Origin: an uncultured Bacilli bacterium
GTDB lineage: Bacteria; Bacillota_I; Bacilli_A; RF39; UBA660
NCBI GenBank assembly: GCA_947853365.1
Contig: CANTWQ010000048.1
Span: 1-10,000, forward strand
Reading direction: 5' to 3'
Length of the DNA: 10,000 bases
Numbering within the stretch: the first letter of the stretch is position 1; every line of letters starts with the position of its first letter. Of this stretch, positions 1 through 6,591 are shown in pieces. Under the pieces are notes generated by a model. The model was not told the DNA's origin and did not search any database. It saw only the letters and a list, made by a program, of their open reading frames with translations. A program made the translations under genes and the position numbers.

Positions 1-99
1 ATTAAAACTTTAATAGAAAATAATTTAACAGATGATCTGAGTTTAGAAAGCATTTTTAAAGGGATTGAAACATCTTACTACTATGAAACTAATGATTAA
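1..99 (+). CDS. C-terminal end of an unknown protein (5' part outside window)
   Basis: Frame 1 is open from the first base to a TAA at 97-99 and gives 32 residues, ending in YYYETND. The tail is acidic and polar with no membrane segment or recognisable motif, so no function can be given. It reads toward the convergent dehydrogenase gene. The strong hairpin at 259-293 could end its transcript, as could the weaker one at 156-175. That it is a real gene end is inferred from the open frame, the TAA stop and the terminator-like structures that follow; a chance 99-base open frame cannot be excluded. Confidence 0.55.
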   Translation: MKTLIENNLTDDLSLESIFKGIETSYYYETND

Positions 100-122
100 A
101 AATTATAAAACAAAAAGTTTGT

Positions 123-175
123 AATCTTTTAAGTCATGGTGCCATGATAAAATTGAAAGATTTAAAATCTTTTTT
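123..175 (+). other. Competing inverted repeats after the first gene (weak terminator or attenuator-like)
   Basis: AATCTTT occurs at 123-129 and again at 166-172, and its complement AAAGATT lies between them at 156-162. The middle segment can pair with either copy. The downstream pairing ends in six T residues (170-175) and looks like a weak, all-AT terminator. The upstream pairing would enclose a short palindrome, TCATGG-TG-CCATGA (134-147). The pairing is seen directly; any switching is inference, and in AT-rich DNA such short repeats can arise by chance. Confidence 0.3.
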
Positions 176-184
176 CTATATAAT
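153..184 (+). promoter_or_regulatory. Possible sigma-A promoter facing the 259-293 terminator
   Basis: TTGAAA (153-158) is followed by TATAAT (179-184) with a 20-base spacer, or by TATATA (177-182) with 18. The -10 is perfect but the spacing is long. No gene follows on this strand before the terminator, so if the promoter is active it would make a short RNA of about 100 nt. Confidence 0.3.
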
Positions 185-190
185 CATTGT

Positions 191-293
191 TAGAAGAATG
201 AATTATAAAATATAATATACTAACAGTGAATGCTAATAGTTTCTATTGGAAACCATGCAAAAACTCTTCTTGCTTATTTGAAGAGTTTTTTTT
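191..293 (+). ncRNA. Speculative small RNA of about 100 nt
   Basis: A transcript from the possible promoter at 153-184 would start near 191 and stop at the hairpin 259-293. It would include a GTTTC-TATTG-GAAAC hairpin (239-253) and the terminator hairpin. A TGTTAG/CTAACA pairing begins just upstream, at about 188, so it would be only partly contained. There is no open frame beyond a few codons. I recognise no known RNA family. The simpler reading is that this is just the shared terminator region of two convergent genes. Confidence 0.15.
259..293. terminator. Bidirectional terminator between convergent genes
   Basis: A perfect 11-bp stem, AAAAACTCTTC (259-269) with GAAGAGTTTTT (280-290), closes a 10-base loop. 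On the plus strand it runs into eight T residues (286-293); on the minus strand the stem itself ends in five T residues. It sits just past the dehydrogenase stop codon, so it serves that gene and very likely the plus-strand gene ending at 99. Confidence 0.85.
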
Positions 294-296
294 GTT

Positions 297-1193
297 TTAT
301 GATTCTTGATTAGCATCATGGGAGAGTTCTTCAATCGTTTTTTGATTGGCATTTAATAGAGCCATACTGGTCCAACTAGACGTAAGACCGTAATCAATAT
401 AAATCAATTGTCCAGACATATAAGAACAAATATCACTACCGATGACTACCATAGGATAGCCCATATCTTTTGGTTCGGCAGCATAACCATTCCAACTTTT
501 TAAGAAAATATTTTCAATCATCTTTGCCCCTTCTTCGGCATTTCCAGTTGGACTGGTCGATTTGTTGAAATCATCAGTTAATCCAGTGGTTGTATCGCCC
601 GGATTGATAGCATTGATTCGAATTTTTCTTCCGATAAAATCTTTACTCATACACTGATAAGTGACATAAGACAGCAAACACTGTTTGGCAAACACATAAG
701 AACTTTCAATTTCTTTTGGATGTGCTTGGTACCAGGCCATTGCTTCATCCCAACTCTTTAGACGAATGAGTTCCACAGCCTTTGGATAGATTTGTTGCCA
801 TCCAAATCCCCCGACCGATGCAATATATGTAACTGAGCCATGGTCAGAAATATGTGGTAACAATTGTTCAGTTATATATTTTTGACTGTAAAAATTTACT
901 TTTTGGACCAAAAGTTCTCGTCCCTTAAAACCAGCAATTCCATGGCATAAGAACAAAGCATCTATCTTTTGTGGGAAATCTGGTTCAGATAATACACGAT
1001 CAATTTGATCCTTATCAGACAAATCCGCTTGATATGCTTTAGTAACGGGGAGATTGATCGGGTTGATATCAATTGCATATACTTTAGCACCCAGTTCTAG
1101 TAAAAGTTCCGTTGCGGCTTTGCTCATACCAGAAGCAGAACCAGTAATAACGACGTTTTTTCCTTCGTATCCAAATAATTTTTTGAAATCCAT
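297..1193 (-). CDS. Short-chain dehydrogenase/reductase of the 3-alpha-HSD/carbonyl reductase-like type
   Basis: A 298-residue NAD(P)-dependent oxidoreductase, presumably cytosolic. The Rossmann motif is T17-G18-x3-G22, but the usual third glycine is Ser24. Asp42 after the second strand suggests NAD(H) preference. The catalytic set is Asn100, Ser126, Tyr166 and Lys170 (YxxxK), followed by NPG at 197-199. Ser and Tyr are 40 residues apart instead of about 13. The same long helical insertion is known in Comamonas 3-alpha-hydroxysteroid dehydrogenase/carbonyl reductase and in coniferyl-alcohol-dehydrogenase-like SDRs, where it alters the oligomer interface. I chose the start at 1193 because AAGGAGG lies eight bases upstream; an in-frame ATG at 1274 would add 27 residues but has no such site and lies upstream of the promoter. 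The gene stands alone. The substrate cannot be read from sequence: steroid, bile acid or aromatic alcohol are all possible. Confidence 0.88.
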   Translation of the reverse strand: MDFKKLFGYEGKNVVITGSASGMSKAATELLLELGAKVYAIDINPINLPVTKAYQADLSDKDQIDRVLSEPDFPQKIDALFLCHGIAGFKGRELLVQKVNFYSQKYITEQLLPHISDHGSVTYIASVGGFGWQQIYPKAVELIRLKSWDEAMAWYQAHPKEIESSYVFAKQCLLSYVTYQCMSKDFIGRKIRINAINPGDTTTGLTDDFNKSTSPTGNAEEGAKMIENIFLKSWNGYAAEPKDMGYPMVVIGSDICSYMSGQLIYIDYGLTSSWTSMALLNANQKTIEELSHDANQES

Positions 1194-1201
1194 TATGATA
1201 T

Positions 1202-1223
1202 CCTCCTTATTTTCATTATAGCA
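1202..1223 (-). promoter_or_regulatory. Extended -10 promoter and RBS of the dehydrogenase
   Basis: On the minus strand, TGCTATAAT (1223-1215) is a perfect extended -10. AAGGAGG (1208-1202) lies just downstream, eight bases from the ATG. The -35 at 17 bp is ATACTG, a poor match, as is usual with extended -10 promoters. The transcript would start at about 1208, giving a leader of only about 15 nt that begins at the RBS. Confidence 0.65.
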
Positions 1224-1278
1224 TTGCTCTATATGAACAGTATGAAAAAAATTTGTTTTTTCTCTATTTGACATTGGA

Positions 1279-1343
1279 TTTTACTTTCTTTTTACATTTT
1301 GTTAAAATTTGATATAAGAAATCATAAAATATCGAAAGTAAAA
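1279..1343. repeat. 10-bp perfect inverted repeat in the divergent intergenic region
   Basis: TTTTACTTTC (1279-1288) is the exact reverse complement of GAAAGTAAAA (1334-1343), with 45 bases between. A second short pair, GATAT (1311-1315) and ATATC (1329-1333), lies inside. The repeat sits upstream of both divergent genes and could be operator half-sites or a long hairpin. The region is very AT-rich and chance is possible. A perfect -35 (TTGACA, 1268-1273, plus) lies beside it but lacks a good -10. Nothing else is recognisable in 1224-1429. Confidence 0.3.
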
Positions 1344-1429
1344 AAATACCCGGACCATATCAACGGAATTTATTATCATTTCAAAATAACAGTAATGGTA
1401 ACAAAAGTAGACTAGAAAGGTGAACGATA

Positions 1430-1450
1430 TGATATACTGGTAATAAGGAG
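1430..1450 (+). promoter_or_regulatory. Extended -10 promoter and RBS for the small membrane protein
   Basis: TGATATACT (1430-1438) is an extended -10 with five of six consensus bases. AAGGAG (1445-1450) is the RBS, five bases before the ATG at 1456. There is no good -35 at 17 bp. As with the dehydrogenase promoter, transcription would begin at the Shine-Dalgarno, giving a very short leader. Confidence 0.5.
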
Positions 1451-1455
1451 TTAAC

Positions 1456-1887
1456 ATGAAGAAAAAAGTAAAAAATAAAAAGATACCTACCATAGAAATG
1501 TCTAAATTTGTTTTAGGATTATTACTATGTATTTTCTTTGTATACCTAGTCGTGGCATTTCGAAATCCGACGTTCTTAAAAAGTGCTTATCGTATAGAAT
1601 CTAACGATCAAGTAGTGCTCATTCCTCTTCCGAAGTTTTCTTATTTGGAAGAAAAACAAGGAGATACCTTAATCTTTTTAAATATGCGTGGAACGATCAA
1701 TATGAAAAAAGAAATGGATTCTTATTTACTACGTTTAGAAAAGAAAGAAACAGACAATGATAGTTGTTATTATGATAAAGAACAAAATCTTACTTTGCTA
1801 CAGTATCGGATTGAACCATCCTCGGGCATTGGTTTCTTTCATCGATTGATAATCGAATATGAATTAGGAAATTCTTGTGCTTTATAG
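1456..1887 (+). CDS. Small single-pass membrane protein of unknown function
   Basis: The product has 143 residues. The first 10 are very lysine-rich, followed by one hydrophobic segment at about 17-35. By the positive-inside rule the N-terminus is cytoplasmic and the remaining ~108 residues lie outside. That outer part is mixed alpha/beta in character, with Cys104 and Cys141, which could form a disulfide. I recognise no domain. The ATG at 1456 has a strong AAGGAG five bases upstream. The stop is TAG, the only one in the window. No T-rich terminator follows, so some transcripts may continue into the helical-protein gene at 1937. A membrane-anchored surface protein is as far as the sequence supports. 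Confidence 0.75.
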   Translation: MKKKVKNKKIPTIEMSKFVLGLLLCIFFVYLVVAFRNPTFLKSAYRIESNDQVVLIPLPKFSYLEEKQGDTLIFLNMRGTINMKKEMDSYLLRLEKKETDNDSCYYDKEQNLTLLQYRIEPSSGIGFFHRLIIEYELGNSCAL

Positions 1888-1893
1888 TATAAA
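1864..1893 (+). promoter_or_regulatory. Weak candidate promoter for the helical-protein gene
   Basis: TTAGGA (1864-1869) and TATAAA (1888-1893) are separated by 18 bases, overlapping the end of the upstream gene. The match is moderate. If used, the transcript would begin near 1900, immediately before the hairpin at 1903-1930. Read-through from the gene at 1456 is an alternative source of mRNA. Confidence 0.3.
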
Positions 1894-1902
1894 AGAAAAG
1901 AG

Positions 1903-1930
1903 ATCCTTTCATAATAAAATTGGAAAGGAT
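1903..1930 (+). promoter_or_regulatory. Hairpin that buries the Shine-Dalgarno of the helical-protein gene
   Basis: ATCCTTTC (1903-1910) pairs perfectly with GAAAGGAT (1923-1930) across a 12-base loop. The right arm contains the whole Shine-Dalgarno AAAGGA (1924-1929), which lies seven bases before the ATG at 1937. The stem has no T-run after it, so it is not an intrinsic terminator. Folding would hinder ribosome binding, which suggests translational control (temperature, ligand, protein or upstream translation). The pairing is seen; its role is inferred. Confidence 0.5.
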
Positions 1931-1936
1931 GATAAT

Positions 1937-2374
1937 ATGAATGAAAATTTAGAATTAGTAGAATATATCTATAAAGATGCGGGAATGGCTTCTTATACTC
2001 TAACGAAACTATTAGAAGAGATCAATGGAAAAGACAATAAGATCAAAGGCTGTATTGAAGATATCTTAAAAGGGTATGAACGATATATCAAAGAAGCCGA
2101 AGAAATCTTAACAGAAGCAAACGTAGAATTAAAACAAGAAAGCATGATGGCCAAGATGGCCTCATCCATGGGAATCAAAAAAGAGGTTATCAGCGATAAC
2201 AGTGATGCATCCCTTGCCGATATGTTAATCAAAGGAATCTCGATGGGAACCTTAGACATGGAAAAGAAAATAAAAAGTTACAAAGAAGATGCCGATAAAA
2301 AATATTTAAAACTCGCCAAAGATTTTTATAAATTTCAACAAGATAACTTAGAAGCTTTAAAAAAATTCCTATAA
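1937..2374 (+). CDS. Histidine-free all-helical protein, probable four-helix bundle, unknown function
   Basis: The product is 145 residues, cytosolic, with no signal or membrane segment. It is strongly helical with heptad-like hydrophobic spacing: helices at about 2-29, 33-65, 90-118 and 120-144, and a Met-rich linker (MMAKMASSMG, 70-79). The layout recalls ferritin-like four-helix bundles, but there is no histidine at all, so a standard ExxH di-iron site is absent. I do not recognise the family. The start at 1937 is preferred over an in-frame ATG at 1877 because AAAGGA lies at the right distance and the fold begins here; the earlier start would overlap the upstream gene. The Shine-Dalgarno is inside a hairpin. 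A terminator follows at 2381-2402. Confidence 0.8.
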   Translation: MNENLELVEYIYKDAGMASYTLTKLLEEINGKDNKIKGCIEDILKGYERYIKEAEEILTEANVELKQESMMAKMASSMGIKKEVISDNSDASLADMLIKGISMGTLDMEKKIKSYKEDADKKYLKLAKDFYKFQQDNLEALKKFL

Positions 2375-2380
2375 TAAAAT

Positions 2381-2402
2381 GCACGTATCATCCGTGCTTT
2401 TT
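2381..2402 (+). terminator. Intrinsic terminator after the helical-protein gene
   Basis: GCACG (2381-2385) pairs with CGTGC (2393-2397) across a seven-base loop and is followed by TTTTT (2398-2402). It begins six bases after the stop codon and ends two bases before the next promoter's -35. Confidence 0.8.
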
Positions 2403-2404
2403 CA

Positions 2405-2433
2405 TTGTCAAAAGAAAGATTTTTCTATATAAT
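2405..2433 (+). promoter_or_regulatory. Consensus promoter of the polysaccharide deacetylase gene
   Basis: TTGTCA (2405-2410), a 17-base spacer and TATAAT (2428-2433) form a near-perfect sigma-A promoter. The start site would be near 2440, leaving a leader of about 20 nt that holds AGGAG (2444-2448) and AAGGG (2450-2454) before the ATG at 2460. Confidence 0.8.
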
Positions 2434-2459
2434 AAAAGAGAATAGGAGAAAGGGAAACG

Positions 2460-4037
2460 ATGGAGAAAAAGAAGAAAATATGCGTGGCAATAGGAATGAC
2501 ATTATTGATTGGCATTTTCGTTTACGCGTTGTTGGAAATTCAAAAAAAGAATGAAGAACAGGCCATCGAGGATATTAGAAAACATTATGCGTCGATGGTC
2601 GTGACGACAAAAGAAACTACACTATGGAAAAAGGAACAAGAAAAATATCAAGAAATAGGAACTGTAGCTCCGCATGTGGTTCTTTACTTAAAAGCATTAG
2701 ATGAAAAAGAGGAATACTTTCAAATAGAAGATACGCCATATGCCATTTATTTTTCGGATGTAGAAATGACTACAGAGAAAAATTATGCTCCTTCTTATTC
2801 ACCTTATCCCGAACAAATCACAACGACCAATCCTTATCATCTAAAACAAGATGGAAAGATCAAGTTTACCTTTTATGAAGAACATCAGTACCCAATGATT
2901 ATGAAAACGGATCAATCCTACCAAGTTTATTTTCAAGATGAATTATATACAATAGAAAAAGAGGAAGTAAAACAGGTCGATACAATGATAGGAGAAAGAA
3001 TAAACACAAAAACAATACCAGTACTTTATATCCAAGATCTAGAGAAATTACCAGATGTGCTAGCAAAAATAAGGGCACTTGGAAAAAGAACAATTACCGT
3101 AACGGAATATCAAATGTGGACAGAAGATCAAGTAAATTTACCAGAAACGTCCATTTTATTGTTATTTGATTCTATAACCGAAGAAATAAATCAAATGCTA
3201 TCTGCCAATCAACAGATAGGAAATATCGTTTGGAACCGTCCGAATGAAAATAATATGCCAAGTACACAAGAAAAATGGAATACTTATACGATTCAAAATA
3301 CGACTTCTCAAGAAGAAATGGATATGGCCTTATCGGGCGTTCCTTGGGAAGTAGAAGATCCCGCCACCTCCATTGCCGTTTTGAATTACCACTTTTTCTA
3401 TGATAAGCAAAATGGCATGAGTTGTAATGAAAGTATCTGTCTAGATATTGCTAAATTCGAAGAACAATTAAAATATTTAAAAGACAATGGTTATAGAACC
3501 CTTACGATGCAAGAATTTCGAGATTGGATGTATGGGGAAATAGAATTACCGAAAAAAAGTGTTTTATTGACAATTGACGATGGTGCGTTAGGAACCGGCA
3601 CCCAAAATGGCAATTTACTAGCACCATTATTAGAAAAATACGAATCTCACGCCACCTTGTTTCTAATCACCGCATGGTGGGATGTGGAAAACTATCGAAC
3701 CGCCTACTTAGAAGTCGAAAGCCATGGAGATGATCTACACGTAGAAAATTATTGTAGTGGAAAACCACGCGGAGCCAAAGCCCTATGCCTTTCCAAAGAA
3801 GACTTGCAAAAAGATTTAAAATCTTCTCAACAGAAATTAGGAACCAATCTTGCCTTTTGTTACCCTTTTTATCTATCGAATGAAGAAGTACGAGATACCG
3901 TGGAAGAAGCGGGGTTTCAATTGGCCTTTGGTGGTGGAAATGTGAAAGCAACGCGTCATAGCCACAAATATTTAATCCCACGTTATGTCATTTATCAAAA
4001 TATCACAATGCAGCAATTTATCACTATGATATCATAA
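2460..4037 (+). CDS. Membrane-anchored polysaccharide deacetylase (CE4/NodB domain)
   Basis: A 525-residue enzyme expected to remove acetyl groups from an N-acetylated cell-surface glycan. After a lysine-rich start, one hydrophobic segment (8-24) anchors it in the membrane with the rest outside. Residues 40-180 form an unrecognised beta-rich region. The C-terminal NodB domain (about 303-525) has LNYH (308-311), T-I-D-D-G (371-375; Asp373 as base, Asp374 as metal ligand), S-H-G-D-D-L-H (421-427; metal ligands His422 and His427) and CYPF (467-470). The H-x4-H spacing is that of IcaB/PgaB-type PNAG deacetylases rather than the H-x3-H of PgdA. Residues 186-238 look like a degenerate copy of the domain start. 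The gene has its own promoter and terminator. No ica/pga synthase genes are nearby, so the substrate (PNAG, peptidoglycan or other) is open. Confidence 0.88.
   Translation: MEKKKKICVAIGMTLLIGIFVYALLEIQKKNEEQAIEDIRKHYASMVVTTKETTLWKKEQEKYQEIGTVAPHVVLYLKALDEKEEYFQIEDTPYAIYFSDVEMTTEKNYAPSYSPYPEQITTTNPYHLKQDGKIKFTFYEEHQYPMIMKTDQSYQVYFQDELYTIEKEEVKQVDTMIGERINTKTIPVLYIQDLEKLPDVLAKIRALGKRTITVTEYQMWTEDQVNLPETSILLLFDSITEEINQMLSANQQIGNIVWNRPNENNMPSTQEKWNTYTIQNTTSQEEMDMALSGVPWEVEDPATSIAVLNYHFFYDKQNGMSCNESICLDIAKFEEQLKYLKDNGYRTLTMQEFRDWMYGEIELPKKSVLLTIDDGALGTGTQNGNLLAPLLEKYESHATLFLITAWWDVENYRTAYLEVESHGDDLHVENYCSGKPRGAKALCLSKEDLQKDLKSSQQKLGTNLAFCYPFYLSNEEVRDTVEEAGFQLAFGGGNVKATRHSHKYLIPRYVIYQNITMQQFITMIS
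3060..3173 (+). repeat. Degenerate internal copy of the NodB domain start in the deacetylase
   Basis: Residues 201-238 align without gaps, at a constant offset of 136, to residues 337-374 of the catalytic domain. Shared positions include L201/L337, G208/G344, R210/R346, T211/T347, T213/T349, E216/E352, W220/W356, L227-P228/L363-P364, S231/S367, L233-L234/L369-L370 and D237/D373. The metal-binding Asp374 is Ser238 in the copy, so this half should not be catalytic. The first strand also matches (IPVLY at 186, IAVLN at 305). Confidence 0.6.
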
Positions 4038-4058
4038 GTATCCTAATCGATACTTTTT
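4036..4058 (+). terminator. Intrinsic terminator overlapping the deacetylase stop codon
   Basis: AAGTATC (4036-4042) pairs with GATACTT (4049-4055) across a six-base loop and runs into further T residues (to 4058). The left arm starts inside the TAA stop codon at 4035-4037. Confidence 0.7.
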
Positions 4059-4101
4059 GATTGTGGAAAATAATGGGAAAGAAGAGAAATCGAAAAAAAT
4101 A

Positions 4102-4110
4102 TGCTATAAT
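4102..4110 (+). promoter_or_regulatory. Extended -10 promoter of the ABC transporter gene
   Basis: TGCTATAAT (4102-4110) is a perfect extended -10, identical to that of the dehydrogenase gene. The -35 position has no good match. Transcription would start near 4117, before the RBS AAAGGA (4126-4131) and the ATG at 4142. This position also argues against starting the protein at the upstream in-frame codon at 4061. Confidence 0.65.
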
Positions 4111-4141
4111 AGATAATATCCAAAAAAGGAAGAGTGATAAA

Positions 4142-6469
4142 ATGTTATCTTTAAAAAAAATAAAGAAAAGTTATCATACAGGAGGATTCACGCAACATGC
4201 TTTAAAAAATGTTAGCATTGATTTTCGTAAGAATGAGTTTGTAGCAATTCTTGGAGCATCGGGAAGTGGCAAAACCACTTTATTAAATGTGATTGGTGGA
4301 CTAGATCGTTATGATTCGGGAGATTTGATCATTAACGATAAATCGACCAAAAAATTTAAAGATCAAGATTGGGATGCTTATCGGAATAATTGCGTCGGTT
4401 TTATCTTTCAAAGTTATAACTTAATTCCCCATATCAATATTTTAGACAATGTCGAAATGAGTATGACATTAAGTGGAGTAGGAGCGAAAGAAAGAAGAAA
4501 ACGAGCAATAGAAGCCTTAGAAAAAGTTGGACTAAAAGAGCATCTTCATAAAAGACCGAATCAACTATCAGGTGGACAGATGCAACGAGTTGCGATTGCA
4601 CGGGCTTTGGTTAACAATCCAGATATCATTTTGGCTGATGAGCCAACCGGTGCGTTGGATTCGAAAACAAGCGTTCAGATTATGGACTTGATCAAAGAAA
4701 TTGCCAAGGATAAACTTGTAATTATGGTAACCCATAATCCAGAACTTGCCCAACAATATGCAACGAGAATTGTTGAATTGAAAGATGGAGAAATCATCAG
4801 TGATTCCAATCCGCTGGAAGAAAAAGAAAAAGACCATGATACCATGCAGATTCGAAAGACAGCGATGAGTTTTTGGACAGCTTTGAAACTATCATTTCAT
4901 AATATCCGAACAAAGAAAGGAAGAACATTTTTAACTGCCTTTGCTTCATCGATTGGTATCATTGGAATTGCCCTTATCTTATCTTTATCGAATGGTTTTC
5001 AAATTCAAATCGATGAATTTGAACAAACGACATTATCTTCAATGCCAATTCTCATTACGGAACAAGCGATGGAGTTAGATGAGGATACTATGGCTCAAAT
5101 GCAAGAAGAAATATCGACAACGACAACAAGTGATGATTATCCGACAGATGAAATGGTCTATGTACAAAAATCTCTGGCAAATCAGTTACTTCATACCAAT
5201 CATTTGACACAAGAGTTTATCGATTATCTGGAATCCATCGATACTAGTTTGGTATCAGGTTTGTCTTATACGAGAGCGACTAATTTTAATTTAATCGTAA
5301 ACCAAAATGGTACCTTCCATTTGGCTGATTCATCTTCGCTGAATTTAACGGTTATGCCAAAGAAATTGGATGAAAGCCAGAATGGAGTCTTAGAAGACAA
5401 TTATGATTTATTAGCAGGAAAACTACCGACAGAAAGTGATGAACTATTATTGATTGTTGATAGTAAAAATAGAATTCCAGAAGATATGTTAACATCATTA
5501 GGTTTCGCACCAGAAACAGAAAGCATTACCTTCGAAGACCTGTTAAAAACAGAATTGAAGTTGATCTTTAATGATGACTACTATCAACAAGTTGCTTCTT
5601 ATTTTATTCCACGTCAGGATTATGAGAATTTATATCAATCAGAAAATGCCAAAACCTTACGGATCGTGGGAATTGTTCGCGGGAAGGAAGATAAAAAATT
5701 AGTGACCAATACATCAGGCATTCTTTATACGGAAGAATTGGTCGATGAAGTAGTATCCAAAAATCAACATTCGAGCATTGTCGAAGCCCAATTAAATGCA
5801 GATTATAATATCATGACTGGGCAACCGTTTACCACGGAAGATGCCACATCTACAAATGGGGGTATGACCAAAGATACGATGCTTGCCTATTTAGGCGCAG
5901 ATAGTGTTCCGATGGTGATTCAGATTTACCCTCGCGATTTTAAAGCCAAAGACGAAGTAACGAAATATTTAGATCAATATAACGAAAATAAAGAAGATGA
6001 TGCTAAGATTCTCTATACTGATATGGCTGAAGCAATTTCTACTCTATCTGGAAGTATCATGGATGCTATTACCATTGTGTTAATCGCATTCTCGGCGATT
6101 AGTTTGGTGGTATCCTGCATTATGATTGCTATTATCACGTATATTTCCGTCCTTGAACGGATCAAAGAAATTGGAGTATTGAGAGCTTTAGGTGCAAGAA
6201 AGAAAGATATCAAGCGTGTCTTTAATGCAGAGACATTCTTAATCGGTATTTCATCAGGATTATTAGGAATCTTAATTGCTTGGTTATTGACATTTCCAAC
6301 CAATCATATCATTGAACAATTATCAGGATTAGCAAATGTTGCCCGACTTAATCCTATCCATGCCTTTATTTTAATTGCAATCAGTGTGTTCTTAACTGTT
6401 TTAAGTGGAAGTATTCCAGCTCATATTGCTTCCAAGAAAGATCCGGTAGAAGCGTTAAGAACCGAATAA
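4142..6469 (+). CDS. MacB-type ABC transporter, ATPase fused to FtsX-like permease
   Basis: The product is 775 residues. The N-terminal ATPase (1-230) has Walker A GASGSGKT (38-45), Q-loop Gln90, signature LSGGQ (142-146), Walker B IILADE (162-167) and H-loop His198; it belongs to the LolD/MacB/FtsE-like class. The permease follows: TM1 at about 264-284, an extracytoplasmic domain of about 350 residues (285-635), then three TMs at about 641-668, 699-718 and 740-762. The FtsX coupling segment [14 protein letters not shown] lies at 672-685. Such proteins act as dimers and pump peptides or lipids, or drive surface processes, by mechanotransmission rather than classic channel transport. No membrane-fusion partner or two-component system is adjacent, so the cargo is unknown. 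The chosen start has an RBS and promoter; an in-frame start at 4061 precedes the promoter. Confidence 0.93.
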   Translation: MLSLKKIKKSYHTGGFTQHALKNVSIDFRKNEFVAILGASGSGKTTLLNVIGGLDRYDSGDLIINDKSTKKFKDQDWDAYRNNCVGFIFQSYNLIPHINILDNVEMSMTLSGVGAKERRKRAIEALEKVGLKEHLHKRPNQLSGGQMQRVAIARALVNNPDIILADEPTGALDSKTSVQIMDLIKEIAKDKLVIMVTHNPELAQQYATRIVELKDGEIISDSNPLEEKEKDHDTMQIRKTAMSFWTALKLSFHNIRTKKGRTFLTAFASSIGIIGIALILSLSNGFQIQIDEFEQTTLSSMPILITEQAMELDEDTMAQMQEEISTTTTSDDYPTDEMVYVQKSLANQLLHTNHLTQEFIDYLESIDTSLVSGLSYTRATNFNLIVNQNGTFHLADSSSLNLTVMPKKLDESQNGVLEDNYDLLAGKLPTESDELLLIVDSKNRIPEDMLTSLGFAPETESITFEDLLKTELKLIFNDDYYQQVASYFIPRQDYENLYQSENAKTLRIVGIVRGKEDKKLVTNTSGILYTEELVDEVVSKNQHSSIVEAQLNADYNIMTGQPFTTEDATSTNGGMTKDTMLAYLGADSVPMVIQIYPRDFKAKDEVTKYLDQYNENKEDDAKILYTDMAEAISTLSGSIMDAITIVLIAFSAISLVVSCIMIAIITYISVLERIKEIGVLRALGARKKDIKRVFNAETFLIGISSGLLGILIAWLLTFPTNHIIEQLSGLANVARLNPIHAFILIAISVFLTVLSGSIPAHIASKKDPVEALRTE

Positions 6470-6497
6470 AAATTCAGATTTTCTGAATTTTTATTTT
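6465..6497 (+). terminator. Strong terminator overlapping the ABC transporter stop codon
   Basis: A perfect 14-bp inverted repeat, 6465-6478 with 6482-6495, has a three-base TTT loop and ends in a T-rich tract (6488-6497, one A). It contains the TAA stop codon. It is the longest perfect hairpin I find in the window. Confidence 0.85.
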
Positions 6498-6528
6498 GAA
6501 AATGGAAATCCTAAAAAAAGAGAAGTTT

Positions 6529-6557
6529 TTGCAAAAAATTCTAATTTGTGTTAGAAT
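6529..6557 (+). promoter_or_regulatory. Promoter of the NlpC/P60 gene
   Basis: TTGCAA (6529-6534), a 17-base spacer and TAGAAT (6552-6557), with TG at 6549-6550 making an extended -10. The start would be near 6564. The RBS AGGAG (6580-6584) lies seven bases before the ATG at 6592. Confidence 0.75.
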
Positions 6558-6591
6558 AGCAATTACGTTTCTTGATTTTAGGAGTGAAAAT

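Noticed and set aside
1431..1443. Four-codon leader ORF (M-I-Y-W-stop) with an AAAGGTG upstream, before the gene at 1456
   Set aside because: Too short to judge; it overlaps a good extended -10 (TGATATACT), which would place it upstream of the transcript start, so a promoter is the better reading.
1302..1493. Minus-strand open frame of 63 codons upstream of the dehydrogenase
   Set aside because: Composed of Phe/Tyr/Ile runs from AT-rich intergenic DNA, overlaps the start of a better plus-strand gene and has no RBS on its strand.
1877..1936. In-frame upstream start for the helical protein
   Set aside because: It would overlap the preceding gene, has no RBS and adds a Lys-rich, non-conserved-looking tail, while 1937 has AAAGGA at the right distance.
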